Source: Heligmosomoides polygyrus polygyrus
Lineage: Eukaryota; Nematoda; Chromadorea; Rhabditida; Heligmosomidae
Assembly: GCA_947396885.1 (NCBI GenBank)
Contig: OX377202.1
Coordinates: 76,170,643 to 76,234,642 of the forward strand
Length of the DNA stretch: 64,000 bases
Direction of reading: 5' to 3'
The translations under genes were made by a program, and so were the position numbers. The notes under the pieces are model-generated. The model searched no databases. It worked only from the letters and a program-made list of their open reading frames with translations, and was not told the DNA's origin. Shown piece by piece: positions 13,043 to 25,299 of the stretch. How positions within the stretch are numbered: the stretch's first letter is position 1; every line of letters begins with the position of its first letter.

Positions 13043-13994
13043 TGTAAAAGACAAAAATTCAGAAGAGTGCGTGGCGCAATCCCGCCCGCTCATATGTCAG
13101 AAACTTTCTATTCTCTTGCGCATTCATACAAGTTCTTAACTTCTTCAGTGTCTTTATTGACAGCAAAGTTATCAAACAGTGCTTGCATTTTTGGGACACC
13201 CTGTAGGTAGCCTCATGCTTTCTCCGAAATACTAGGATAGCGAAGCAAAAATAATGACGATGGGAATAGTTTCTTTGGCGAGAGTTACTAGCTCAGAAAC
13301 CGACTGGAGAAATGTCTGGAATTGGAGCACAACTGGGACTTCCCTGCCATCGATAACAACCCGCTTCGTTGGCTTTGCTCTAACGTGTTTAGTACTGAAC
13401 CGCCGCGAAACACAACGGGCCGAAGCTCCAGCGAGAGGCCAGGAGCATTCCAAAAGTCAAGCATTCGAATGGCTGAAGTTGGACGTAGACATAGCGCCTG
13501 ACTAGGATTGCGGAATCATGAGATTAACGTCCGCGACTCAAGATACTGGGAATAAGACTCATTAGGTACCGCCTCGGGAATCAACACTAGTTCCTGGTAG
13601 CCCTCATCCTCATAGACTACGAATTCACGCTTTTCATATCAGCCAAAGCGCACTCCTCCCACACCCGACTTATCCCCTTGATGAAGTTTCTCTAAGAGAG
13701 TCAGACTTTACCACATGAGACTTGAAAATATTGCTTCACTTTCCTCGAAGATGCAACCGAGCGTGCCAGCAAGGGTGTTCTTCAACATCCCGAAGTCCAT
13801 GAGAATTCAAAGACGAGAAACACGTTGCTAAGATGCTCTGTGAAAGAGGATGGGAACTCTAATGCCAACGTCTCTTTTGAAATAATATTCAAAATATTTG
13901 GTTTCACAACGAAATATGGATAACAGGGGTGAATCCTCAACTGGTGCGGGACGGTCAAGAGGTACAGAATATGGCCACGCTCCACGTTGGGAGA

Positions 13995-14062
13995 AGGGGG
14001 GGGGGGGGGAGGGCGCACTATCTTTCTCTTGTCCTCCTGGCTTACCCTCCCCCCTCCCCCCC
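13995..14062. repeat. Poly-G followed by C-rich tract
   Basis: A run of about 14 G (13996-14009) is followed by CCCTCCCCCCTCCCCCCC (14044-14062). It can form a hairpin or G-quadruplex and is prone to assembly error. Confidence 0.8.
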
Positions 14063-14079
14063 AACCCGTAGGCTTCCTT

Positions 14080-14347
14080 CAATCCAGCAGCCCGATCCAT
14101 TGGACAAGTGCACATCTCCATATCTGTACATAGAAGCCCGTTGTAGAGATTTCGCTCTCTTATCCCGTTTGTGCACGGATCTCCCTAGATAGAGAGCCTT
14201 CGGGCTCTCATTTAAGAGGGATCTTGGGCCGCTTGTCGCAGGGCCACCTAGCGCGTCCCCGGGTGGTAGATAGAGGAACGAAAACGCGAACCAAATGTAT
14301 TGGTTGCCCAGAGGTGGGATGCAGGGGATGGACTCCTTGCTCCTGCG
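14080..14347 (+). mobile_element. Detached RTE retrotransposon 5' leader
   Basis: This 268-bp segment is nearly identical to 45592-45857, the start of RTE copy 2. It includes a UUCG-capped 7-bp hairpin at 14192-14209. At about 14347 the match stops and unrelated sequence follows. The endonuclease coding part is absent. Confidence 0.8.
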
Positions 14348-14396
14348 TTTCGGGTCGACGCGTTCCTTGTGCGCGGGAGCGGCATGTTCATGCACA

Positions 14397-14600
14397 CTCA
14401 GAAAATTTTGAACAAGTTACTTGCGCCTTATGAGCCTCAAAACAAGTTACTTGCGCCTTTAGACTTCGACAACATGTTACTTACGACTTATCCCTCGCGG
14501 TTAACTAACTTGCAATGTTGCATCCAGCAATTTTAAACTTGCACGCAACTAGCTGCAGTGCAAACTTCCAAGAAACTTTCGTGCAAGCCAATGTTTCGCG
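14397..14600. repeat. Left inverted repeat with subterminal repeats
   Basis: CTCAGAAAATTTTGAACAAG plus TTACTTGC (14397-14424) is repeated perfectly in inverse at 18621-18648. Inside it, ACAAGTTACTTGCGCCTT-like units recur three times. Confidence 0.7.
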
Positions 14601-14831
14601 CCTAATTGGTTTGAAACATTACGCACGCGTTTTCACACGCGGCGTGTGAGGAACTCCGCCGACGCTGCTCTGGCGAGCCAGCCACTGGCCTGCCCTTGCT
14701 TCTGTCACCTTCCTTATTTCTTCTGTGTGTATGTGTGTGTGTTTCCGTTCGTCCCTCCATCCGTCACAACTGGGGTGGGGCACGCACTGCGTACTGGCCA
14801 TACTCAACGGTTGATGGTGCTCAACAGCATC

Positions 14832-15035
14832 CCGAAACTTCAGCCCAGGGGTAATCGAGGCCAGTGAACGCGAATCTGAGGTTCGTTTTTAAAATATCGA
14901 TCGTCATCAATCGATATTGATCAATTTATCGAATTTCTGTGGAGATCATTCAAGCGGGCCGAAACTTCAGTCCCGGGGTAATCGAGGTCGCTCGACACGA
15001 ATCTGAAGTTCGCTTTCAAAGTAACGATATTGCTC
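14832..15035 (+). repeat. Direct repeat, two units of about 75 bp
   Basis: CCGAAACTTCAGCCCAGGGG...CGAATCTGAGGTTCG (from 14832) recurs from 14958 with about 85% identity by eye. Both are followed by ATCGAT-rich sequence. Confidence 0.65.
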
Positions 15036-15440
15036 AAATAGTCGATTTTTGTGAATGCTGTTTATTTTTCTATTTATTTATAACTTACCCCGATCGACGC
15101 AGTTAAGGTGTTCTTGAGGAAACCATGACATAAGTGGCAGATACAATTAGTGAAGAGAAGCTATTACCACGACGAAGCCGTTTAGAAGTTGTCAGTGCGG
15201 TCGAGAGGCCGTTCTGACGGCTGGTACGAAATAAACAACTAGAAATGAAAGCAAGCATTCTATTGGTTTGCCAGTTTCTAATTTTGCCATCGAAACCTTC
15301 TCTCAGTGTTGTAGTCATTCCAATGCGAATGAAGGGTTTAAGCAAGTCTAGAGAGGGTTGCATACTTACGTTCTTTTATAACATCCAGGGAACCCAAAAC
15401 ATGCTGACCTTCGCCTACCCTATTTATGCACTTGTGTTTC

Positions 15441-15442
<2 letters not shown>

Positions 15443-15496
<54 letters not shown>
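15443..15496. repeat. (TA)n microsatellite
   Basis: About 26 uninterrupted TA dinucleotides. Confidence 0.98.
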
Positions 15497-15499
<3 letters not shown>

Positions 15500-15632
15500 C
15501 AATGAAGACATAGCTATAGCTACGTATTATTAGGTTAAGTACGATTTCGAATAGAAAGGAAATATTTCTGAGAAAGGAGAAGAGGGCGCTAGTTTGGAAA
15601 GGTAGCTAGTGCCATGTTTATTCCCACGGTTT

Positions 15633-17990
15633 GAAGTGGAACGAACAAGGTGAACGGCTGTCTGAGTTCATCAATTCGACCAAAACCATCCATGGAAACT
15701 CACAGTTCCAGAAGCCTCCCTCCCTAGGATGGACCTGGGAATCCCCCGGTGGCTAGTTCCACAACGAGATCGACCACATCATCTTCAACCGAAAGTGTTG
15801 CCTGACCGACGTTCACTTGTCCCCAAGTTCTAGGGATCGGACCACCGCCTCCTTCGCGCGAGGTTCCTTTTCGCGTCAAGGAGAGGGTCGCGAAGTTCAA
15901 GAAGAGGAGTCAAGAACGAACATCAACTGGGACATGTACACCTCTTTTGCCGGCCTTTGAGAAGGTACCGTCATGGACAACATCATCGAGGAATACAGCC
16001 GCTTCGTGCACCATTTCCGCGATAATGTTAAGGGAGTCGAGAGCTTGAAGACCATCAAGAGACCTCCGCCTACGGAAAATCTCGAGCTGATCCACCAGCG
16101 TGGAGCAGCACGAGCGTCAGGCAACTACCAACCGACGTCCGAGCTTACGAAGCTAAGCAGAGAGGCGATAAAGGAAGATCTTAATGAGAGAAGGACGGAA
16201 GTGTTGTCTGAAGCAGCAGAGACAGGTTTGAGCACCCGCAATGCCCGGCGGAACTTCGCCAACTTCAAGACTAAGATGACCGCTTTCCGACGTCCTGACG
16301 GAACCGTCACCTCTTCCAGAAGGACCATTGAGAAGGTCATCCACGACTTCTACTCCGATCTCTTTGATAGCCACGTTCACCTGCGTCCATGCCGTCTTCC
16401 ACAGGATGGATACGTCGTTCCCTCTGCTCTCCCTTACGAGAACCTACACGCTATCTCGTCGGTGAAGAAATGTACAGGATCAGGTTCCGACAGGATCAGA
16501 CCCGAACACCTGAAGAACCTCCCGCCAGCGCTCATCAACACCCTGGCGCGGCTCTTCACACGCTACCTGTCGGATTGCAAGGTCCCATCCCAGTGGAAGA
16601 CCAGCAGGACCGCCTTGCTGTACAAGAAGGGAGACCTGCACGGCATTGGCAACTATCGCCCGGTCTGCTCGCTTTCCGTAGTTTACAAGCTGTTCACTCG
16701 AGTTATCCTGAATAGGATCAGCCGAACGCTGGACGAAGGACAGCCATGCGAACAAGCAGGATTTCGGAGAGGATTCAGCACGATCGACCACATACACACC
16801 ATTACGAAGCTCAACGAATGTCGCGAGAGTACAAGCTGCCGCTGTGCCTTACGTTCATCGACCTGAAGGAGGCATTCGACACCGTCGAAAATGAAGCGGT
16901 CATCGACGCCCTGCTCACTCATGGGGTTCCTACTCAGTACATCAGAGTCCTTCAAGAGCTGTACTGTGGATTCACGACCAAAATCTCACCATTCTGCAAC
17001 GAAGTCGTCATCGACGTGAAAAGAGGAGCGCGGCAGGAGGATACCATATCCCCAAAGCTTTTTACTGCCACCCTCGAAAACGTGTGCGCGAACTAGAATA
17101 GGAAGACATGGGAGTGACGGTCGACGACCGGAAACTGCACCATCTTCGCTTTGCTGACGACATCATGCTCATAACACCGAGCATCAGCCAGGCGGAGCGA
17201 ATGCTGGCCAACTTCGATCGTGTATATGGGAACGTTGGACTGCAGCTGAATCTTACGAAGACGATGTTCATGAGAAACGGATAAGTTTTTGATGCACCAT
17301 TCTCGCTCAACGGAACAAGCACCTCCGAATCCTTCAGCTACGTGTATCTGAGTCGCGAAGTCAACATGGCCAACGACCTAGCGCCAGACGTGGGCATGAG
17401 GAAAAGAGCGGCCCGGGGAGCTATCAAGAGCGTTGAGGAGGTCGCGAAGAAGACGGAGAACGTCCGACTCCGTGCCCACCTATTCGACTCTACCGTTCTT
17501 CCTGCCCTAACATACGCCTCAGAGATCTGGGCTATACGAAAGCAGGATGAACACGCGATCAGAGTCGCGCAGCGTGGAATCGTGGAATCGATGCTCGGAG
17601 TGACACGACTTACGCAAGTGAGGGAAGGCCTCCGAAGTTCCGAGCTTCACCGACGTTCGAAGATCAGAGACGCTGTCGCGTGGGCCAAGTTGTCGAAAAT
17701 TAGGTGAGCCGGCCACGTAATGCGCTTCGCAGACACCCGCTGGACGAGAGCCGTTACCGACTGGATTCCGCGGGATGTCATGAGAACACCAAGACGCCCA
17801 CCAATGCGTTGGTCGGACTTCTTCGTGAAAGCCCTGAACGACCGCTATGACGCTCTTTGTGTCCCTCGAGCGAGGAGGATCCATTGGAGCACTCTGACAC
17901 GCGACAGGAACGAATGGAGACGCTACTGGCGCCCGCTCGAGCAAGTCGGTGATCAATAGGACGACAGGTCAAACAGGTGATACAGTATCC
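15633..17990 (+). mobile_element. RTE-clade LINE, copy 1 (endonuclease mostly missing)
   Basis: Homology to copy 2 starts in the C-terminal end of the endonuclease and runs to the element's 3' end (ACAGGTGAT). The reverse transcriptase part includes NYRPVCSLSVVYKLF, the first catalytic block FIDLKEAFDTVE and the second LRFADDIMLIT, followed by the C-terminal DSTVLPALTYASEIWA and [11 protein letters not shown] one-base deletion near 16818 and stops near 17095, 17282 and 17704 break the ORF. The YADD-equivalent Asp pair is kept. It is flanked by 28-bp inverted repeats further out. Confidence 0.9.
15973..17959 (+). pseudogene. RTE reverse transcriptase ORF, disrupted
   Basis: Open segments are 15973-16866 (linker and RT fingers), then 16824-17096 in another frame (palm), then about 17107-17959 (thumb and C-terminal region, with stops). 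Order and content match non-LTR RT of the RTE clade. Confidence 0.85.
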
Positions 17991-18404
17991 CACTCTTCCT
18001 TTTTATAGCATAATAGGGCTATTTTCATGAGTTCCTTTGATTAGAATGTTGCTATTAAAAACAAACGTTTAACAATGGAAATGAAAGTTAATGGTGGAGA
18101 TTAGTGAAAACCTGATGTGTGACAGACTTGTACTGTAAGAAGGAGAAAGGCATTACTATAAGGCAGTGCAAGTCGGAAAAGGTGCCATTTCAGGATAAGG
18201 AGAGAATGTTAGCCTGGCCAGATATACGATATACCCTCGATTCCACTCTAGGCTTGCACCACGCAGTGTTATTCAGTAGAAAGCAAAGGTCGAGTTTTAT
18301 TTTTATCCAAATTTGGCCGTTGGAAATCGTTATGCTATCGTTTATTTTATTATCGTTTATTACATTTTCACAAAAGGTATAGGACCAAGGTATCAGGGGT
18401 ATCA

Positions 18405-18650
18405 GTGCAACTTACATGCGAAATCTTCTGCTTGCTTGCAGCTGCTTACGAATGACTAGCATGGGTCCTCGTGTATCTTACATGCGGCACTTGTGCTAGC
18501 TTGCAGCAGCTTGCGAATGACAAGCAGGGCTCTTCGTGTAACTTACTTGCGACATTTCTGCTAGCTTGCAGCAACTTACAAATGACTAGTTTGAGGCAAT
18601 CTATGACCCGCATGCAGCTTGCAAGTAACTTGTTCAAAATTTTCTGAGAA
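18405..18650. repeat. Three tandem 65-66-bp repeats ending in the right inverted repeat
   Basis: Units start at 18411, 18477 and 18542 (CTTAC.TGCG ... CTAGCTTGCAGCAGCTTACG). They are followed by the 28-bp inverted copy of the 14397 repeat. Confidence 0.75.
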
Positions 18651-18659
18651 GGGCAGAGC

Positions 18660-21470
18660 GACCACATGCGGTAGGACGAGTTTACGCGGTGCAAGAGGAC
18701 GGTCTCCATTCGAAGATGGCATGCTACTAGTACTGTTTTGGAATGGATGTACGAATTAGCAATTACCGATCAGAAGTAATGGTAAACGGTGCCAATGAAA
18801 GCAATGCCAAATGTGTTGCATTCAAGAAACGGTACTTCAATTTGTCTTGATTAGGGCAGGGTCGGGACATTTTGTGATAAATTTTAGCCAGTTCCGATAT
18901 CAGGGAATAAGAAAAAAAAGTAGTAAAAGAGAATCAAGAAAACTTGTCAACACAAATTGAAGATAAGACGCCGCAGAACTAATCTAAGGTCTAAAGGTCT
19001 ATACTAATTTATATTGAAAGGACTATACTATCATAGTCCCACTTTTAAGGAGGAACTTAAAGATGCGCACGGTGATAATCTTATGGATAGCAAGAAAATC
19101 TGACAAAAGTATAACAATGAATACGAAATAATTGAAATAGTGCACGTATAAAAGGAGCAGATCAACTAACCGGCAGGTTTGGAGATTGTTTTTGTCGGAG
19201 CATCCTCTTGAAGGTACCACTCATCTTGCTTTTCAAGAAGGGTACTTGTAGACTGAAGCACAAGGTAACTTTCATGGAATAGCAAGATGGGTGGTGTAGA
19301 TGAAGAAACGGAAATGGAGGATATGAAGAAGCGAAAGGGGTACTATCGAGCGCAGCAGGAAGTAGTTTATCGAACGCATCAAATAAGACTGCTGACGACC
19401 GGCCACAGCTTCACCCATGAAAACTCGCCCGCACGGGCGAGGCTACCAGTGGCCGAAGTATACTGGGGTATCTAACGTCTGGACTCCATTTATTCCTCCG
19501 CCTCTACGCCGCGTGCGATCAGCCCATGTGATTTCACGCATTTGACATGTCTCAAAACATATCTCAAGGGGCGTGAAGGAAGAAATAAGATCTCGTTCGT
19601 TTTCTTGATATGAGTGATGAAGAGGGCAGGAAGAAGGAAACCAGGTCCTAATATCCCAAATGGGAGGGGTTACACAGAGAAGATAAAGTGATTGATTTAG
19701 AAAACTCGCAGTTTAGAAAACATCTGTCAGACCCGTGCTTTTCTAAAACTGGTCTTAACTCCACTTTGGAAGCTATTGGAGATTTCTTCATTTGTAGAGG
19801 TGGAAGTAGAAAGAAACTCTCCTGAAGGCATAATCAGCTGTCAGAATGGCCATTATTCCGCTCGGGTACTAGTTTCTGAAAGTAAATGGTGTTTTGTTGT
19901 TGTTTCTTCAAGTCCTGATAGCAAGAAACTCCGTGTGCGCTGAAATTGTATTAGAAGTTGGTGACGTGATGTAGTTTTTGCATTCAAAGATTAAATTTAC
20001 ACTTCTATCCCCGTTGCTTCATCTGAGACATGACAATGGCTGCCCTATGATTCCTTGTTTGCGGTTTGAATCTTTCAATTATAGAAACTTTCGTAACCAG
20101 ATTCAGGTTGATGCCTCCTATATGCTTCAGAGCCGCACGCACTCTTTCAAACATGCTTGGAAATCTCGAGGCTATAAGTGGACCTGGAGGAAACGTGCTT
20201 TACCTTTATTTACTTAGTGTAACCACAGGCTAAGAAGTTGAAGCAATGTTATCGGCAATCATCCAATCAGCGCTCAATTCTACTGGTGCTCAACAGAATC
20301 ATGGTTTATCTCGTTTTCGACCTGCGTTCACTGCTGCATTCTATGTTACCTTGACATTGCGGGGATAGAGACGGTTCACTCCTATCTGGGAATCAACCCC
20401 GATTGATTCCATCCCCTATGCCCTATACATTAAAATGTTAAGGGCTGTTCACCGTGTCTTAGGCCTCATGCATACTCCTCGTCGCTCTGCAAACTCATCG
20501 GCGCCATGGAATCGCTTCCATCACGGCGACGTGTTTTGCAGCACGACGTGAAAGCGTGGTAGCTTGTAATGCGGCTAAACGAGAGCGCGCAATATTGTGG
20601 CCCAAACGTAATAATGCACAATCTGGGCAGCGTTCTCAGTGATTTTTGTTGTTTCGACAAATCTTTTCCGTCATCATTGTTTCTCTTCACTATTTAGTTC
20701 CTGTTTTAGAACTGAAGGTATTCTTTGCAGGATATTCGTGAGGTTGCGAGCTATAGGGGCACTTTGGTGCAATGCATTGTATAAAATCACTTGCTATTCC
20801 GAGGAGAAGTATTCGCTCTGCAAATTGCGATGACATGTCCTTGCTTTTAAGATGATCCTGTGCTTTTAAGATGATGAGTTTTACTTGCACTAGTTGCCCT
20901 TTTTCTTGCTATAGTTGACTATTTTTGCGTGATACTAGTGCCTGTTGCTGGGTCTACGCTAGAAAAGTGAAGTATTCTACCTTTCCGAACTTCTATCGAA
21001 CATGTTCAATCCCAGGGAAAACTGACCTCTACCAATTTGTGGTGCGCCCAGTGGAAACCTATTCATTGCTATAATTTTTAGTTATAGGATTTTCGTGAAG
21101 TTCTGAGTCACCTGCGCTCAACTTGGCTTCTGTTCATACGTTGCCAGTAGATCGCTACTATCAGTTGTATGGCTAGAAGCCGCTGGTGCTGCCATTGTCG
21201 AAGATACGCATTATAACGCACAAATTACGATTTTTGTTCCAATGCTTCTTTTTCAACGGGTGATTACGACTGATGCTTAGGAGCAGCTAGCAAACAAATC
21301 AAACAACAATGACATTCCTGATTGATTGCCCAATGGGGTGCGAAAACCACTTTTGAAGCCTTAGTATTTGCTCAGCCTGAGAGCAGCACAGTATTTGGTG
21401 TTTCGAGAGGGGGTTTGGCTAAGTAGTTAAGTTACTTATCCGTAACTGTACAGGACTCGACTGCGTATTA
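18660..21470. other. No feature recognised
   Basis: Only short shadow ORFs were found. A stray RGQEVVYRTHQIRLL-like ORF at 19287-19475 has no recognisable family. Confidence 0.5.
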
Positions 21471-21472
21471 TT

Positions 21473-21775
21473 ATGGCACTTATTGGAAAACGCCTTGTGC
21501 CTAGAGAAATAAAGGAATATAAAGAAAGAAAGGTGCCAAGAAGGTACACAGCGATAACTTGGACTTCCGACTTTCTGTCTTTTGATAGTTATCTCGTGTC
21601 AATGGATGAAGAGCAGTTTACGAGATATGCTCATCTCAATGTCGGAGAGTTTGAAAGCTTCTTCGAAAGGATTCAGCATAGCTTCATTCATATGGGAATC
21701 CATCTTGCCCATTTCGAACCGTCATCGACATGCGGCATGCATATGGTACTGACCTACCTTTTAGTTGTGCTTTAG
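21473..21775 (+). pseudogene. Possible PIF/Harbinger-type transposase fragment
   Basis: A 100-codon ORF contains FTRYAHLNVGEFESFFERIQ and later LTYLLVVL. The pattern (F..Y..M...F..LL..I .. R/H..LTLRYLA) loosely resembles the N-terminal part of Harbinger (DDE_Tnp_4) transposases. The catalytic core is absent. Chance resemblance cannot be excluded. Confidence 0.3.
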
Positions 21776-22972
21776 TGTTATTGAATAACTCGAAGTTATC
21801 TTGGATACGGCTCTTCTTCTGCTGCACGAGAAATCGCACAACTTCAGGTCGAGGCATTTCGTGGTGTCTTGTATATAGTTCCTTTCTAGGTTCTGCACAA
21901 TCTTCTGGTCCGTACTGTGACCGCAGAGTAACTGTTGACACGCTTTCCGTCCGATCGCCTAAATCAACAAGTGAATCATTACTCACGCGTAGAGTCAATG
22001 CCTGAGAACCAGATGGAGCGTTCTCGATTTATGGAGAACTTCGCATATCGTGATCACATGATCTTACGATATGTATTTGTAGGTTTCTGTTAAAGTGTAT
22101 GTATTTCCTAATTGATGTCTGACGCCAACTTGTTGTGCTGTGCTGTGACTTGTGGAATAAAATCAGTCTTCATTGCAGTGAATCATCTCAAAACTATTAG
22201 AACAATAGAGCACCACAGAACATCAGAATTTGCTTTTGTGAGCTATTAGCGCGTCCGTTATCTCGACTTGAATGGGATCGATGTTCCTTATGAAGATCTC
22301 CCTTCTCACAGGGTTCAACTCATTGACCTCCCTCAGATGTGCAGAATATGGAAATCCTAAAAGTAATACACTTTGAACACAAGTTTTACAATTCTGGTTG
22401 GCAGTAAAGGCACCAATACTTTCAAAGCGATCATAGCAGGTGTACAGGTGAGAAATCAGTGTGGCTATTTCATCAATTCCTGAAGCAACACACATATTGT
22501 AGGAAAAAACTTGGTAGCACCGTCTAGGTCTCACCTTCAGAATTACTAGCTTTGTTTTCTATTTCCCTGGCTTCTCTCGGAAACACGATTAGGGCTTCTC
22601 CCGGAGACCAAACTGTTGGTGGCTTCGATCGTATTAATCCAATCAGCGCTGACACTATGTCGCTCCTGCGCTTCTGATGTGATGTCCGTGTCGTTGCGTC
22701 GTCCAGAACGTTGGAGTATCGGACCCTGAAAATTCTACGAAATGGATTGTAGCTCTATGTCCCAGAAGAAGCCATTTTGGTAGCCTGGACCTGAAGAAGA
22801 ATTTAAGCAGTTCATAGAACGGCCACGAAGAAACCTTCTGCAAAGTCCCTGCTTCGGTTCTACGGGACAATGCCGCACGGTAATCCCTGTTTTTGCACAA
22901 CACACGTGTCGCGCAGATTTTTGACGATACTCTACATGAGGATTCCTGCAAGTGTAGATTCTGACCAGCCCT

Positions 22973-24710
22973 TTGTACAGGCATAAAGCTAACGTTGTTT
23001 GAGGATGAGGAAGTATAGATCCCGAAGACTGCGTCATAGTTACTGTGGCTTAGCCTGCCGCGAAAGAAAAGGGATGCGGCTAACAGGGGCTAGCCAAAGA
23101 AGACCGATACCGGGTGTTCCACACGCGGACGGTGCAAGACTCGCTTGACGGGGGAATAAATTTAATTGAAATCGGACGAAAGAGTTTGACGAGGAGGGAT
23201 TATTAGACGAGGAACACGAAGAGTGTCAAGGGCTATGCCAACCCTTGGTCACTGTCGATAGCGATGCACTGGAGATGTGTGGGGAATAGTTCGACGATTA
23301 TTTATGTCGGATAGCCTCATTGTAGAGGTAGATGCCCTCACACTAAGCGTCAGTAGGTGAAACTCAAACACAAACAAAAGGTTAGTGACCTAGTGGCCGT
23401 GCGGCTGTCCGGTGCGCTTAGACGAGAATATTCTTGAGACCCGGGCCGCAGCGCTTGATTCGGCGCAGTGCGGTTCCCGCTTCGCTCAATCGCTGTGGAT
23501 CACCCTCTTCGGCCTTGTTCGGACGGGCCTCGGCCATGACAAAGAGGAAGAGTCCGAAGAAAAGAGCGTTCCGAATAAGGAGGGCGCAAAGAACGGACCA
23601 ATAAAGTCAATAGCTGATGGCCACGGCCGAAGCACACCAACGGACGGGCCATTAGGGGACTTGACATACTCCTCCCCCTTGAAGATTTAGGCTGCTCCAC
23701 TCAGCCTCAGAGTTCTTTTAGGGACTCTCTTGAGAAGCGGAGGATTTACTTATAAGCAAAAATGATAGCTGGACACCCCTACCAAGGCAAGCACACCGTA
23801 CGTTCTAGTTTTCCCTTCCATTCACAGTGGGCGCCTATCAAGTACTATGTACAGAAACGGGAACCATATGAAACTCAAAAACTGAAAAAAAACAATCATC
23901 GAATAGGCAAAATCCACACCCTATTACGAATCGAAGGCAATTTCCACTCAAAAGAAACTCAGAACACAGCCTCTTCTTCGATTCGTACCGGTATTTGGGC
24001 GCCGAACATATGAGTCAACTTAGAAGTTCAAAAACTGAGAACTGAACTTCAAAGAAACAAGAGGGCAGGATGTAGTGTCCATCGTGCTCGGTGCTCGTCA
24101 CGTCGCTCATCGCTTTGAAAGGGAACGCGAGGGGGATCCGCCCAGGACCTGCACTATTCCTGGCGCGAAAAATATGCCATGCCGGCAAAAGACCCTGCAA
24201 ACAATTGCGTATACCAGCAGCCACTGTTGCTGCGGCCGCGCGGGAGTTGCCTTTAAATATTCCTCAGGCTATAAAGTAGCGATAGCATCGCGGCGATGAA
24301 GTATATCCTTGTACCCCGGTCTTACCAGCTCAGATGTAAAGGAAGGTGCCTGTCCTTGCCCGACTGAATGACTCCTCTATACGGTAACAACCCGGCTGCA
24401 ACCAAGACGTACAGCGATACAACGAGGAAGAGGCACCTATATCTGATAACAACAATACGACCCGAGCGGGTGGGAACAAAATACACAAGGCCGTAATGAT
24501 ATAAAGGAAAAACTGAGGCTTGCTACAATATAATACATGATCTCAATTGATGTCGTCGCTTAGGCGTGTGGAACACCCGGTATCGGTCTGCTTTGGCTAA
24601 CTCCTGTTAGCCGCATCCCTTTTCTTCCGCGGTAGGCTAATAACTATGACGCAGTCTTCGGGATCTATACTTCCTCCCGTTCAAACAACGTTAGCTTTAT
24701 GGCTGTACAA
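22973..24710. mobile_element. Element with about 150-bp terminal inverted repeats
   Basis: The left arm 22973-23126 and right arm 24564-24710 are inverted copies (for example ATAGATCCCGAAGACTGCGT and GACCGATACCGGGTGTTCC). The 1.4-kb interior shows no recognisable transposase, so it looks like a non-autonomous DNA transposon. Target-site duplication was not resolved. Confidence 0.8.
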
Positions 24711-25299
24711 GCGTCAAACCACAGATTGCAAATTAACGTAAGGTTTTTCTCCTTTTTATTCTCATAAAGGTGGCCTATAAACATGTGTGCTGTGGTATAA
24801 AGCGCGGTCAGGCGATAAATGGAGAATGCGCTGGCTGAGTCAGCAGGCTGAGAGAGCTAGCGAGAATGTGGATCAGCGAATGCTGCGCGCTATGATTCCA
24901 AAACATAGAATACTTCGGCTCAGCCAGCGCGAATATCGCTCCGCGCATCTCGGAAAACATTCGAGAACAGAATATAAAGCTTGGAAAAAGACAGAAACGA
25001 GTTCTTAAGTTTCCTAGAATAACCACAGATGCGAAGATCTTGCAGTGCGAGACAGTTGCCACTCAACACAGTCTGCTGATCTGCACTCCAGAGATCGCCA
25101 AAAAAACCGAAACAAGTTGTTGTGGTAGAAAGAAATGGCAGCATCGACATATGTTTTTTTGTATGTTTCTCACATTCGGTTACCGACACTCATTACAGTC
25201 GATGAAACTTGGAAAGATGTCACCAGTACGAGCAACAAGCAGTATGCTCCGAACCTGGAAGGACAAAGCCTGGACAGCGCAGGATCGAGAAGCAGTCGC

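Noticed and set aside
17519..17956. 145-codon minus-strand ORF, and 47990-48535 minus
   Set aside because: Antisense shadows of the RTE C-terminal domain.
22223..22534. 103-codon ORF with faint resemblance to a nucleotide cyclase catalytic domain
   Set aside because: Catalytic aspartates and the GDCYYV-type motif are missing; similarity is no better than chance by eye.
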